From: Leucobacter celer subsp. astrifaciens
GTDB lineage: Bacteria; Actinomycetota; Actinomycetes; Actinomycetales; Microbacteriaceae
Direction of reading: 5' to 3'
Assembly: GCF_001273835.1 (NCBI RefSeq)
Contig: NZ_JHEI01000134.1
Span: 1-64,000 of the forward strand
Length of the DNA stretch: 64,000 nucleotides
In this document: in pieces, positions 54,812 through 64,000 of the stretch
Layout: the number at the start of each line of letters is the position of its first letter
Numbering within the stretch: position 1 is the first letter of the stretch
The notes under the pieces: model-generated
What the model saw: the letters and a program-made list of their open reading frames with translations, nothing else
Databases searched by the model: none
What the model was told of the DNA's origin: nothing
Position numbers and translations under genes: made by a program

Positions 54812-55696
54812 ATGGATCTGCCGGTCGAGCATCTCGCCACCTTCGCCACGATCGTGAAGGAGGGCAGCTTCGAGGGAGCCGCGCGGCGGCTGCACATCAC
54901 GCCGTCCGCCGTGAGTCAGCGCGTGCGCGCCATGGAGCAGCGCATCGGGGCGGTGCTGTTGCGCCGCAGCCGGCCGGTGGAGGTGACGGAGGCCGGCACG
55001 GCGGTGCTGCGCGCGGCGCGGCAGGTCGAGCGGATCGCCGGAGACGTCGCGGCCGAGCTCGGCCAGGGGCCGGCGGGTGGATCGCTGATCCCGATCGTGG
55101 TCAACGCGGACTCGCTGGCTACCTGGTTCGTGCCCGCTCTCGCCCGCGCGGCGCGCGAGACCGGCGCCCGCTTCGAGGTGATCCGCGCGGACGAGACGCT
55201 CTCGACCGACCACCTGCGGCGCGGCGCGGCGATGGCCGCGGTCACAGCGACGCGCGAACCGGTTCCCGGTTGCACCGCCACGCGGCTGGGCGTCGACCGC
55301 TACCGCGCGGTGGCGAGCCCGGGGTTCGCGGCGCACCACTTCGCCGACGGCCTGAGCGCGGAAGCGCTGCGCGGGGCTCCGATGATCGAGTTCGATCGGC
55401 AGGACATCTTCCAGCAGCGCTTCCTGCGGCGCGTCAGCCGCGCCGACATCACCCCGCCGCGCCACTACGTGCCGTCGTCGTCGGAGTTCGCACTCGCGGT
55501 CGAGCTCGGCATGGGCTGGGGCATGCTTCCGGCGCTGCAGTGCGCAGACGAGCTCTCGGACGGGCGCCTGGTCGAGCTCTCACCGGGTGCCGTCATCGAG
55601 CTGCCGCTCTACTGGCAGCGCTGGAACCTGCGCTCCCCCGCACTCGACGCGCTCTCGGCGGTCGTGGTCGAGGAGGCCGCGGCGGCACTCGGGTGA
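54812..55696 (+). CDS. LysR-family regulator of lysine export (LysG/ArgP-type)
   Basis: The ATG at 54812, with GAGGAGG just upstream, gives 294 residues; an in-frame extension to 54638 is ignored. The N-terminal wHTH reads MDLPVEHLATFATIVKEGSFEGAARRLHITPSAVSQRVRAMEQRIGAVLLRRSRPVEV, the LysG/ArgP pattern. The C-terminal half is an LTTR effector domain. It would sense intracellular lysine, arginine or similar and activate the divergent exporter. A long 5' region between the two genes is AT-richer than its surroundings. Confidence 0.93.
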   Translation: MDLPVEHLATFATIVKEGSFEGAARRLHITPSAVSQRVRAMEQRIGAVLLRRSRPVEVTEAGTAVLRAARQVERIAGDVAAELGQGPAGGSLIPIVVNADSLATWFVPALARAARETGARFEVIRADETLSTDHLRRGAAMAAVTATREPVPGCTATRLGVDRYRAVASPGFAAHHFADGLSAEALRGAPMIEFDRQDIFQQRFLRRVSRADITPPRHYVPSSSEFALAVELGMGWGMLPALQCADELSDGRLVELSPGAVIELPLYWQRWNLRSPALDALSAVVVEEAAAALG

Positions 55697-55754
55697 CGCG
55701 GGCGATGCAGCGCGGCACGGCGCTACGCTGGTGGGAGCACTCCGAGGAGGATCC

Positions 55755-55796
55755 ATGACGCACGCCGCAGCATCCGGCACCCCCGGTCCCCGCTGA
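55755..55796 (+). CDS. Leader ORF (13 codons) coupled to the AEC transporter gene
   Basis: ATG at 55755 follows GAGGAGG (55744-55750) at normal spacing and encodes MTHAAASGTPGPR. It ends in TGATG, overlapping the ATG of the next gene. That gene has no ribosome site of its own, so its translation would depend on this leader. The peptide has no recognisable regulatory codon run. A sequencing frameshift extending the transporter N-terminus is the alternative. Confidence 0.45.
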   Translation: MTHAAASGTPGPR

Positions 55797-56713
55797 TGCT
55801 CGGCGTACTGCAGGGCTTCGCGCTCATCCTCGGGATCATCGGTGCGGGCTACCTCGCAGCGCTCTTCCGCGTGGTCGAGGGCGAGCAGCGCCGTGTGCTC
55901 AACAACGTCGCCTTCTTCGTTGCGACGCCGGCCCTGCTGTTCTCGGTGCTGCGGCAGAGCGACCCGAGTGTGATCCTCTCCCCCGTCATCCTGGTGACGA
56001 GCGCGGCCGCGATCATCGTGGCGACGGTGTTCGTGGTCGCGTCGCGCCTGTGGTTCGCCCGGGATCTGGCCGGCACCACGCTGGGCGCCACCTGCTCGGG
56101 GTACGTCAACTCGAACAATCTCGGTCTGCCCGTGGCGGTCTACATCCTCGGCGATGCCGCCTATGTGGCCCCGCTGCTGCTCGTGCAGCTGGTGATCTTC
56201 TCACCCGGGATCCTGGCGATCCTCGAGTCGACGCGCGGCAACCAGCGCGGGGCGGTCGTGGCGCTCGGGCGCGCAGCCTCGAACCCGATCATCATCGCGT
56301 CGGTGCTCGGCCTGATCGTCGCGCTCATCGGCCTGCCGATGCCGCAGCTGCTGATGGGCCCGATCGACATGCTGGGAGCGGCGGCGATCCCGATGGTGCT
56401 GCTGAGCTTCGGAATGTCGCTGCGCGGCCAGCGCGCGCTGCAGCCCGGTACCGGGCGGGCCGCGGTGTTCGCGGCCACCGCACTGAAGGTGCTGATCATG
56501 CCCCTCGTGGCCTGGGCGCTCGCCACGGCGTTCGGCTTCGGCCCGCACGAGACCTTCGTCGCCACCACCATCGCGGCGCTGCCCACCGCGCAGAACGTCT
56601 ACAACTACGCGGCCACGTACCGCCGCTCCGAGACCATGGTGCGCGACACCGTCTTTCTGACCACATTCGCCTCGCTGCCGGTCATCGCGGTCGTCGCCTG
56701 GCTGCTCGGGTAG
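55796..56713 (+). CDS. AEC (auxin efflux carrier) family transporter
   Basis: The 305-residue protein has about ten membrane helices and opens MLGVLQGFALILGIIGAGYLAALF. The middle carries CSGYVNSNNLGLPVAVYILGDA, a conserved AEC segment (N-N-x-G-L/F-P), and SFGMSLRG. The C-terminal half has TLKVLIMPLV-like and FVATTIAALPTAQNVYNYA. Relatives move malate, dicarboxylates or unknown organic anions. Only a 13-codon leader with TGATG overlap precedes it. It follows the LysG gene by 99 bp on the same strand. Confidence 0.9.
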   Translation: MLGVLQGFALILGIIGAGYLAALFRVVEGEQRRVLNNVAFFVATPALLFSVLRQSDPSVILSPVILVTSAAAIIVATVFVVASRLWFARDLAGTTLGATCSGYVNSNNLGLPVAVYILGDAAYVAPLLLVQLVIFSPGILAILESTRGNQRGAVVALGRAASNPIIIASVLGLIVALIGLPMPQLLMGPIDMLGAAAIPMVLLSFGMSLRGQRALQPGTGRAAVFAATALKVLIMPLVAWALATAFGFGPHETFVATTIAALPTAQNVYNYAATYRRSETMVRDTVFLTTFASLPVIAVVAWLLG

Positions 56714-56816
56714 CAGCCGCGGTCGCACCGCTCGACCCCGTCTCCCAGGAATAGCGTGCGCAACACGTGCGTTGCAAGTCTGCGGAACATCCCAGCAGAC
56801 GACCCCGAGGAGTACC

Positions 56817-57392
56817 GTGACCCCGCGCACCGCACAGACCAGCGTCCCCGTTCTTGACACGCTCGCCGAGCGCTGGAGCCCGCGCTCCTTCGACGCCGAG
56901 CACGCCTTCCCCGAGGGTGCCCTGCGCGGGGTGCTCGAGGCGGCTCGCTGGGCGCCGAGCGCCAACAATTCGCAGCCCTGGCGTTTCATCGTGGCCCGTC
57001 GCGGCAGCGAGAGCTTCGCGCGCATCGAGGACGCGCTGATGGGCTTCAACCAGCAGTGGGCGGGACGGGCCGCGGCCCTCATCGTCAACGTCGCCGAGGT
57101 CGAGGACGCCGAGGGCAATCCCCGTCCCTGGGCCGAGTACGACCTGGGACAGGCCGTCGCCCACCTCAGCGTGCAGGCGCACGCTGAGGGCTTCTACACC
57201 CACCAGATGGGCGGCTTCGATCGCGAGGCGATCCGAACCGCCTTCGATCTGGACGATCGGCTGCGCCCGGTCTCCGTCACCGCGATCGGCGCTCTGGGAG
57301 ACCTGGAGCAGCTCCCCGACCCCCTGCGCGAGCGCGAGGCGGCTCCTCGCACGCGTCTCGCCCTCGAGGACCTCGTGCTCGTGCGCGACTGA
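56817..57392 (+). CDS. Nitroreductase-family protein
   Basis: GTG at 56817, preceded by GAGGAG, gives 191 residues. The sequence shows ERWSPRSFD near residue 16 (the FMN-binding RRSxR-like site), GVLEAARWAPSANNSQPWRFIV, and AHAEGFYTHQMGGFD. This is the compact nitroreductase fold that binds FMN and works as a dimer, reducing nitro groups, quinones or other electrophiles with NAD(P)H. A perfect bidirectional terminator separates it from the convergent hemD-like gene. Confidence 0.92.
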   Translation: MTPRTAQTSVPVLDTLAERWSPRSFDAEHAFPEGALRGVLEAARWAPSANNSQPWRFIVARRGSESFARIEDALMGFNQQWAGRAAALIVNVAEVEDAEGNPRPWAEYDLGQAVAHLSVQAHAEGFYTHQMGGFDREAIRTAFDLDDRLRPVSVTAIGALGDLEQLPDPLREREAAPRTRLALEDLVLVRD

Positions 57393-57402
57393 TCCGAGCC
57401 TC

Positions 57403-57437
57403 CGCTCGCGGGGTCGCCCTGGTTGATCCCGCGAGCG
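57403..57437. terminator. Bidirectional terminator between convergent genes
   Basis: Perfect 10-bp arms CGCTCGCGGG and CCCGCGAGCG enclose 15 nt. The stem starts 10 bases after the nitroreductase stop and ends 23 bases before the hemD-like stop. Confidence 0.75.
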
Positions 57438-57459
57438 CGGAACCCTCGGACGGAACTCG

Positions 57460-58251
57460 TCAGTCGAGCATGTCGCTCTGATCGATGACCGATTCGACGG
57501 TCTCGATGAGCGCGCGCTTCGAGGCGTACAGCGGATGCGCGGGATCGTCGGCCTCGGTCGGCAGGCCGAGCGCCGCAGCGGCCTCGAGCGTGTTGACCCC
57601 GGCGCAGGCGACGATGGTGTTCTCCGACAGTTCGGGGAACTGGGCCGCGACCTGCTCGGCGATCTTGGCCGAAGCCACCAGCAGGGCGTTGATGCGGCCC
57701 GATTCGATGTCCTCGCGGATGTGCACCGAGGCGGGCACGCCCACCGTGCGGAAGGCGAGCACCTGCGTCACATCGTGACCGCGGCTCATGAGCCCCTGGG
57801 TGAGCACCGGGATCGCGACGTCGGAACGCAGCGTGAGCACCCGCAGCTTCTCGCCCGTGTCGATCTCGGACCACTCCTCGAGGAGCGCATGCGTGCTGTT
57901 CTCCCGGTCGGGCGTGCGAGTGATGTGGTATCCGGCATCCCGGAACGCCACTGCGGTCGCCTCTCCGACGACCGCCACCTTGGTCTCGGGCGGGATCACG
58001 GCGTTGTGATGGGCGAGCACGTCGGCGACGGTCGAACTGGTCGCCGTCATCCAGTCGAAGCGGCCCGCCTCGAGCTCCCGCAGTGCCTCGACGAGCTTGT
58101 CCTCCTCGCTCGTGTGCGCGAAGTCCACAAGCGGAGCGATGACCGTATGGGCCCCCTGCTCACGCAATGCCTTCGAGACCAGGTCTCCCCAGGTTCCGCC
58201 CCTGGGCACCAGGACACGCAGGCCACTGAGCGGTTTCGCCTCAGTCGACAT
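57460..58251 (-). CDS. Uroporphyrinogen-III synthase family protein
   Basis: The 263-residue protein starts MSTEAKPLSGLRVLVPRGGTWGDLVSKALREQG and has the two-lobed HemD pattern, with FDWMTATSSTVADVL in lobe 1 and NALLVASAKIAEQV in lobe 2, joined by two extended strands. It would cyclise hydroxymethylbilane to uroporphyrinogen III. Sequence variability in this family leaves room for a HemD-like regulator. The ATG at 58251 is preferred to a GTG nine bases upstream. A structured 60-base leader precedes it. Confidence 0.88.
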   Translation of the reverse strand: MSTEAKPLSGLRVLVPRGGTWGDLVSKALREQGAHTVIAPLVDFAHTSEEDKLVEALRELEAGRFDWMTATSSTVADVLAHHNAVIPPETKVAVVGEATAVAFRDAGYHITRTPDRENSTHALLEEWSEIDTGEKLRVLTLRSDVAIPVLTQGLMSRGHDVTQVLAFRTVGVPASVHIREDIESGRINALLVASAKIAEQVAAQFPELSENTIVACAGVNTLEAAAALGLPTEADDPAHPLYASKRALIETVESVIDQSDMLD

Positions 58252-58281
58252 ACACCCCACTCACTCGACACCAATACAAAA

Positions 58282-58320
58282 GGCCATACGATCAGTCATT
58301 CGTGGACCCACGGTATGGCC
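58282..58320 (-). promoter_or_regulatory. Hairpin in the leader of the hemD-like gene
   Basis: GGCCATAC (58282-58289) pairs with GTATGGCC (58313-58320), and CGTGG/CCACG (58301-58312) pairs inside it, with an 11-nt bulge. It lies 31-69 bases ahead of the start codon. It could be a terminator of the facing operon, an operator, or an RNA regulatory element. Confidence 0.5.
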
Positions 58321-58437
58321 GTTCACGGTTTTCCGCTGGTCCCATTCTGACCCCGCGGCACGCCGGAAGCAAAACGAGCGCTATCGCGCACGTGAACGCA
58401 ACCGAAATGTGACCTACGGATCAGACCTTCCCACCCG

Positions 58438-58698
58438 CTAGCGTAGACGCTTCGCGACTGCGCTCGCGACGCCCCATACGACGAGGCCCGCGACCGCCGC
58501 CGCGCCGGCGACCCCGGCCGCGAAGCCGAGCGGGTTGCGGCGCTTCTGCTCGGCGATGCGCAGCTTCGCCTCGTCGACGGCGTCGTCGACGCGCTGAGCA
58601 TAGTTGAGCCGGTCCTTCAACTGCGACAGGGTGTCGTACAGCTCGGCTCGGGCCACGGCGGCATCGGCCACGCCCTGCTGCTTCTCGTGTGCGGTCAT
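58438..58698 (-). CDS. DUF3618-family small membrane protein
   Basis: The 86-residue protein has MTAHEKQQGVADAAVARAELYDTLSQLKDRLNYAQRVDDAVDEAK and a C-terminal membrane helix FAAGVAGAAAVAGLVVWGVA, a typical DUF3618 layout (soluble coiled-coil-like part, one helix). Function is unknown; the family occurs beside holin-like and YtxH-like genes in actinobacteria. It is the last gene of a three-gene operon and overlaps its neighbour by 4 bp. Confidence 0.85.
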   Translation of the reverse strand: MTAHEKQQGVADAAVARAELYDTLSQLKDRLNYAQRVDDAVDEAKLRIAEQKRRNPLGFAAGVAGAAAVAGLVVWGVASAVAKRLR

Positions 58699-59153
58699 CG
58701 CCAGTTCCCCTCCTCGCCGACCCGCGGCATCTGCGTTCCTCGCGGCGCCGAGGGCTCGGCGTTCACACGCACCTCGCCCATCGCGGCGATGTCTCCGCCC
58801 ACCCGGTCGAGGGTCTCCTCCGGCACGGGGTTGCCGCGCTTGATCAAGGCGATCCCCGCGAGGATCGCCGCGGCTGCGAGCAGCAGCAGCCCGGCGGCGA
58901 CAACCAGGGCGGCGAGCCACCACGGCCACACCAGCGCGAGCGCGGCGATGGCCGCGATCACGAGGGCCTCGAGCATGAAGAAGACGAAGAAGAGGGCGAT
59001 GACGATGGCCCCGGCGCCGATGCCCGCGTTCTTCGCCTTCGCGATGATCTCGCGCTTCGCGTTGTCGTACTCGAGCTTGGCGAGCGTGACGATCTGCTGC
59101 GGCAGACGCGACAGCAGTTCGAAGGTGCCGGCCTGGTCCTTCTTGCGGCTCAT
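58695..59153 (-). CDS. Phage-holin-superfamily membrane protein (actinobacterial, not viral)
   Basis: The 152-residue protein has a soluble N-terminus with LSRLPQQIVTLAKLEYDNAKREIIAKAK and two membrane helices (AIVIALFFVFFMLEALVIAAI and LAALVVAAGLLLLAAAAILAG). This is the Holin-X/phage_holin_3_6 pattern found in many actinobacterial envelope operons. No phage gene is nearby, so the name holin should not be taken literally. It overlaps both neighbours by 4 bp. Confidence 0.85.
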   Translation of the reverse strand: MSRKKDQAGTFELLSRLPQQIVTLAKLEYDNAKREIIAKAKNAGIGAGAIVIALFFVFFMLEALVIAAIAALALVWPWWLAALVVAAGLLLLAAAAILAGIALIKRGNPVPEETLDRVGGDIAAMGEVRVNAEPSAPRGTQMPRVGEEGNWR

Positions 59154-59524
59154 GAGGCACCGTCCCCGTTCCGCGAGGAGGCGTCCTCCGCGGCTCCGTC
59201 CGCGGTCTCGACACCGGCCGTCTTCGGGGTGCTGCCCGATTCGGCGGGGCGATGACCCGTAGCGGTCTGCCGTGGGGCGCCGTTGCTCGAGTCGTTCAGG
59301 AAGGCGGCGACAGCGCCCTTGCCCGCTCGCACCACCACAGCCTTGACCTCGTCGACGCGGCTCTGCGCTGCGTCGCGCACGACACCGACGCCCTTCTGCA
59401 CGGGTTCGGTGCTCCACACCTTCTGAGCTCCGCGCTTGATCTGCTCGTAGCGCTCACGACCAGCCCGGGTACCCAGCACGTACCCGACCGCCGCGCCGAG
59501 AACGAATGCGATCTTGCCCTTCAT
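59150..59524 (-). CDS. YtxH-like envelope protein
   Basis: This 124-residue protein starts MKGKIAFVLGAAVGYVLGTRAGRERYEQIKRGAQKVWST, the YtxH signature of a membrane helix followed by an amphipathic RGERY segment. A flexible Ala/Asp/Gly-rich tail follows. I choose the second of two adjacent ATGs (59524) because GGGAGG lies 5 nt upstream of it and only 2 nt upstream of the first (59527). It heads the operon with the holin-like and DUF3618 genes. Confidence 0.85.
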   Translation of the reverse strand: MKGKIAFVLGAAVGYVLGTRAGRERYEQIKRGAQKVWSTEPVQKGVGVVRDAAQSRVDEVKAVVVRAGKGAVAAFLNDSSNGAPRQTATGHRPAESGSTPKTAGVETADGAAEDASSRNGDGAS

Positions 59525-59623
59525 CATTGCCTCCCGCCGATGGCGTCTCGTGGTCTTCCGCTAGCCTACTCCGCCCGACTCCGCGATTGCATACCCCGAC
59601 GGTTATATAGGGACCCGTTGCGA

Positions 59624-60985
59624 TTATTCGGAGATTCCGGTAAGCCTGCGCCGCAACAGCACCGCGGCCAGCCGGGCGTCCGCGACCGCGGACGAGAGAG
59701 CGCCCCCGTGCAGAGCCGTGCCCACCGGCAGCAGGTCCGGCGCCTCTGCGCGAACGCGGTTCAGCCGCTCCTCGGCCGCGTCGCGCTGCTCGGTCGACGC
59801 ATACGGCGCCACTCGCACCGCTGCAGTGGGCTCCCCCGCGGAGCGCGGCCCCAGGCCGGCTGCCCGGATCGCCTCAAGCGCACGAGCCCGGGCGGCGGCC
59901 GCTGTGATCCCGTCCCCGCTCTCCTCGAGAATCACCGGCCCCGAGACACGCGCCAGGTGGGCCTCTCCGACGCTCTCGATGCGCACCGACCACTGCTCGC
60001 CATCCGGCAGGGACACCGTCTGCACGGCGGGGAAGCCCTCATGCCCGGTCGGAACGCCCGGATCCTCGACCGTCGCGCCGCCCTCGATCCGCCACCGCTC
60101 TGGGACCAGCTCGGTCAGCGCATCGACGGATTCGGACACGATCGCGACCGTCTCGGACCCCTCGACGCCCAGCACGAGCGCACGGGCCGAGACCTCGCCG
60201 TCGCCTTCCTCGAGCACCCAATCGTCGGCAGCCGCTCCGCCCCGGCGCGCCGCTGTCACCGGGATCTCGCCGAACTCGACGCCGTACAGCGCCAGCCGCT
60301 TCAGCAGTGCGTCGCGCAGCGCCGACCATCCACCGCGCGGAGCGACGCGGGTTTCACGTGCAACATCCCGCTCGGAGTAGGCGAGCACCGCTCCCGAGAG
60401 GGATCCGGCCAGGGTGAGCGCCTCGTTGAGGCCCGGAGTCGCGATCGCCACGTCCACTTCGTCGGCGGAGACCCCGAAGCGCTCGCGCACGAGCGGTTCC
60501 ACGAGGCGCGCCAGCACAGCACGGCCGAGGCGGGAGCGCACCAGCGGACCCAGCGCATGGGTCTTGCCGATGGTGAGCACGGGGGTGATCCGATCGAGAT
60601 AGGCGCGTACCGCAGCGCTTCCGCCGAGCAGCGCGAGCGCGTGGGAGGAGACCGGGACCGCGGGGATGCCGAACACCGCGGGCGTCGGCTGCGGCGCCCA
60701 GTCGCCCTTCGCTCCGCGCAGCAGCACCGGCATGGGCGGCTCGGAGACGGGCTGCACCGCCTCGGTGGGCCGCTCCCCGTCCGTCAGCGGTGCGGCGACA
60801 TGATCGAGCAGACCGCGCAGCGCCCCTTCCGGGTCGTGCGCACCTCGATCGTCGAGAGCGTTCCAGGCCTCGTCCCGTCCCTCGCGATCCAGCACCCCCA
60901 CGCGCACCGAGAGTCCCACCTCGGCGAATTCGAGCGCCGCCGCCAGCTCGGGCAGCCCGTCTCCGAGCACGTAGACGTCAACCAT
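59624..60985 (-). CDS. FAD-dependent oxidoreductase, possibly protoporphyrinogen/coproporphyrinogen oxidase (HemY-like)
   Basis: The 453-residue protein starts MVDVYVLGDGLPELAAALEFAEVGLSVRV, a degenerate dinucleotide-binding motif (GDGLPE replaces GGGxxG). It ends with PVGTALHGGALSSAVADARLAAVLL, like the C-terminal FAD-contact region of HemY and amine oxidases. The middle shows ETRVAPRGGWSALRDALL. GAAGGAGAAGG precedes the ATG at 60985. It overlaps the CPBP gene by 8 bp. A HemD-like gene lies about 1.4 kb downstream, which fits heme synthesis, but the weak FAD motif leaves the activity uncertain. Confidence 0.8.
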   Translation of the reverse strand: MVDVYVLGDGLPELAAALEFAEVGLSVRVGVLDREGRDEAWNALDDRGAHDPEGALRGLLDHVAAPLTDGERPTEAVQPVSEPPMPVLLRGAKGDWAPQPTPAVFGIPAVPVSSHALALLGGSAAVRAYLDRITPVLTIGKTHALGPLVRSRLGRAVLARLVEPLVRERFGVSADEVDVAIATPGLNEALTLAGSLSGAVLAYSERDVARETRVAPRGGWSALRDALLKRLALYGVEFGEIPVTAARRGGAAADDWVLEEGDGEVSARALVLGVEGSETVAIVSESVDALTELVPERWRIEGGATVEDPGVPTGHEGFPAVQTVSLPDGEQWSVRIESVGEAHLARVSGPVILEESGDGITAAAARARALEAIRAAGLGPRSAGEPTAAVRVAPYASTEQRDAAEERLNRVRAEAPDLLPVGTALHGGALSSAVADARLAAVLLRRRLTGISE

Positions 60986-62312
60986 GTCGCGGCCCTTCTC
61001 CTTCGCCCGGCTGAGCCGCGGCATCGGAGTCGGGCGCCTCGGATACCGGCGCCTCGGATACCGGCGGCACTTCAGACACCGGCACCTCAGTCGCAGCGGC
61101 ATCGGGAATCGGCGCGTCCGCGAGCGGAGCCGCCGCAGCCGGCTCATGAGACACCGGCATCTCGGGCCCGGGCGCCGCGCCCGTCGGCACCTCGTGGTAC
61201 TGGCCTCCCGCGAACTGCACTGCCGGAGACTGCGGGGGAACGGGCACCTGGATGAGGTCGATGCGCTCCCGCCCGTGTCCGCCGCGCCTGAAGACGCGCA
61301 GCGTCAGCCACACGAACAGCGCGAGTCCCGCGATCTCGCCGATGACTCCGCCGATTCCGCCGCCGTCCGCCGTTTGCGCAGTCTCCCCGAAGGCACCCGA
61401 CGCCATGATGGTGAAGACGATGAGGTTGTTGACGATGTGGATCGCGATCGCTGCTTCGAGGCCGCCCGTGCGCCAGGTCAGCCACGCGGCGACCGCACCC
61501 AGCAGGCCGACGGCGATGAGCCCCCAGATGTTGTAGATGTGCGCGAGCGCGAACCCGACGGAGGGGATCAGGATCGCGAACCACGGATTCTTGAGCCACG
61601 ATCCGATCACCTGCATGAAGAGGCCGCGGAACACGACCTCCTCCGCCGTCGCCTGCAGCGGCACCAGCAGCAGCACGAACAGCAGCGAGAGCAGCGCCGC
61701 GTTCACGTCGAAGTCGCGGCTTCCCTCCGGCAGCGGCTCCGTCAGCGATCCCGGGTCCAGCGCGATCTCCACGCCGATCCCGACCACGTTCATCACGACC
61801 ACGGCCAGCACCGCGACGCCGCTCAGCCGCGCGAGCAGCCCCCAGCGGATCCGCGTCGCGACCGACCAGACCCGCCCCACGGGCCGCATGCCCATGACCA
61901 GCATCGCGAGGATCACGGCGGGGATCATGATGACGATCGACAGCAGGCTCAGCAGCACCGAGATCGGCCGCTGGGTGTCGAGCACCTCCGCTGCCCCCGT
62001 GGTGACGTCCATCGCGTATTCGGGGTCGGCGAACATGAGCACCGGCACGAACGCGAGACTCAGCGCGACGGCCATGATCCCGAAGAACACACCCGACAGC
62101 AGCAGCAGGAGCAGCGGCTTCCACCACCGGTACCCGGCCGCTCCGCGGAGCAGGCGATGATACTCGAGCGGCTCGGTCTCGACCGTCTGCATAACCTGCT
62201 GGGGCTGCGCCCAGGCCCACTGCTGAGGAGCCGCGGGCGGCGCGGGCTGCTGGACGGGCGCTGCGGACGGCGGCACCGCCTGGTGAGGCTGCTCAGGTCC
62301 AACGCTGGTCAT
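60978..62312 (-). CDS. CPBP-family intramembrane protease (Abi-like)
   Basis: The 444-residue protein has a Pro/Gln-rich N-terminus (about 45 residues) and roughly eight membrane helices. It has the CPBP motifs: EEVVFRG (motif 1, Glu-Glu-x3-Arg), FALAHIYN (motif 2) and HIVNNLI (motif 3). Such proteases process prenylated or signal substrates. The C-terminal tail has repeated VSEVPPVSEAPVSEAPDSD units, likely a flexible linker. The ATG at 62312 is chosen over a start 36 bases upstream because it opens the conserved MTSVG... sequence. It ends inside the FAD oxidoreductase start. Confidence 0.88.
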   Translation of the reverse strand: MTSVGPEQPHQAVPPSAAPVQQPAPPAAPQQWAWAQPQQVMQTVETEPLEYHRLLRGAAGYRWWKPLLLLLLSGVFFGIMAVALSLAFVPVLMFADPEYAMDVTTGAAEVLDTQRPISVLLSLLSIVIMIPAVILAMLVMGMRPVGRVWSVATRIRWGLLARLSGVAVLAVVVMNVVGIGVEIALDPGSLTEPLPEGSRDFDVNAALLSLLFVLLLVPLQATAEEVVFRGLFMQVIGSWLKNPWFAILIPSVGFALAHIYNIWGLIAVGLLGAVAAWLTWRTGGLEAAIAIHIVNNLIVFTIMASGAFGETAQTADGGGIGGVIGEIAGLALFVWLTLRVFRRGGHGRERIDLIQVPVPPQSPAVQFAGGQYHEVPTGAAPGPEMPVSHEPAAAAPLADAPIPDAAATEVPVSEVPPVSEAPVSEAPDSDAAAQPGEGEGPRHG

Positions 62313-62343
62313 CTCGGTCCTTCCGCGTCTTTCGCGTGCATAC

Positions 62344-62385
62344 GGCATAGGGCAGGATCCCCATGTGAAGATCCTGCCCTATGCC
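62344..62385 (-). terminator. Terminator of the glyQS gene
   Basis: Perfect 16-bp arms GGCATAGGGCAGGATC and GATCCTGCCCTATGCC enclose a 10-nt loop, beginning 29 bases past the stop codon at 62415. Confidence 0.85.
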
Positions 62386-62414
62386 TCTGACAATTCAGTG
62401 GTGAGGAGCGACCC

Positions 62415-63800
<1,386 letters not shown>

Positions 63801-64000
63801 AGTTCTGTTTCACTCCAAGGGGCAAGCGGGGATCTTGGGAACGAGGCGCGGATCGGGATCCCGATCGGATTCGGGATCGGGATCCCGCGCGCATACCCGC
63901 CCAGTCTACCGGTGCGGCCATCGGGACACCGCGAGTCCGAGACCCCCGAGCCCCCTTGAGAGTAGAGCTTCCCGGCCGTTTTCGCGAGAACAGCCGAGAA
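63801..64000. other. glyQS upstream region, low complexity
   Basis: No gene is seen to the end of the window. A repeat of GGGATCGGGATCCCG-like units occurs at 63855-63892, forming imperfect inverted repeats. The glyQS promoter should lie here, but no reliable -10 or -35 can be named. Confidence 0.6.

Noticed and set aside
58695..59153. Prophage remnant, from the holin-type gene
   Set aside because: The gene lies in an ordinary actinobacterial operon with YtxH and DUF3618 genes. No phage structural, lysis or integration genes are nearby.
63801..64000. T-box leader for glyQS
   Set aside because: None of the conserved T-box blocks (AGGGUGGNACCGCG) is present; only low-complexity GGGATC repeats.

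Overview
The window is a GC-rich actinobacterial chromosome segment. Many genes start with GTG, many neighbours overlap by 4 bp (ATGA or GTGA), and several promoters look leaderless. There is an Rv2578c-type radical SAM gene, an actinobacterial SOS box, DUF3151, LysE/LysG, and large DUF11 and DUF5979 surface proteins. The most likely source is a member of the Microbacteriaceae, perhaps Leucobacter-like; the genus is a guess from gene content only. No phage, plasmid, transposase or CRISPR locus was found.

Layout. 1-2.7 kb: the end of a catabolic operon (aldehyde dehydrogenase, tautomerase, flavin monooxygenase). 2.9-6.8 kb: an FMN riboswitch driving ribD-ribE-ribBA-ribH. 6.9-15 kb: an unrecognised gene, a PrpF-like isomerase, an ABC exporter and envelope genes (polysaccharide deacetylase lipoprotein, membrane acyltransferase). 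15.2-20 kb: tRNA-Thr, a secreted peptidase-like hydrolase, holB, a YigZ-family gene and an S4 RNA-binding protein. 20-35.5 kb: a surface-protein region with an FxLYD-like lipoprotein, an 1850-residue DUF11 repeat protein and a 1408-residue DUF5979 protein, both ending in LSxTG-type anchors, plus a large LuxR-type ATPase regulator and an SOS-box-controlled radical SAM gene. 35.7-40 kb: chorismate mutase, purA, DUF3151, YajQ and a dicarboxylate symporter.

40.2-42.7 kb is an ECF42-type sigma factor cassette. Two tandem DGPF/YCII genes each carry the same TGTCGA-N17-CGACGTC promoter and are followed by the sigma gene. 42.8-45.9 kb holds a GntR-regulated ABC transporter and a divergent siderophore-interacting protein. 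A 472-bp gap between convergent genes (45874-46345) holds three copies of a palindrome fused to DnaA boxes, and is the most unusual non-coding locus here. 46.3-50.7 kb is a NarL-type two-component system next to an ABC-2 exporter. 50.9-57.4 kb holds threonine aldolase, a TetR/oxidoreductase pair, LysE/LysG, an AEC transporter behind a 13-codon leader, and a nitroreductase. 57.4-63.8 kb holds a HemD-like gene, a three-gene membrane-protein operon, an FAD oxidoreductase, a CPBP protease and glyQS.

A second theme is repeats. Several families of short inverted repeats (about 46-70 nt), tandem minisatellites (7, 15, 30 and 60 bp) and a dispersed TTGAGCGAGC...GTCGAAACC element occupy intergenic space. 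In places they intrude into genes: inside ribD, inside the receiver domain of the response regulator, and as the source of at least three stop codons. Boundaries and families were read by eye; no database search was run.
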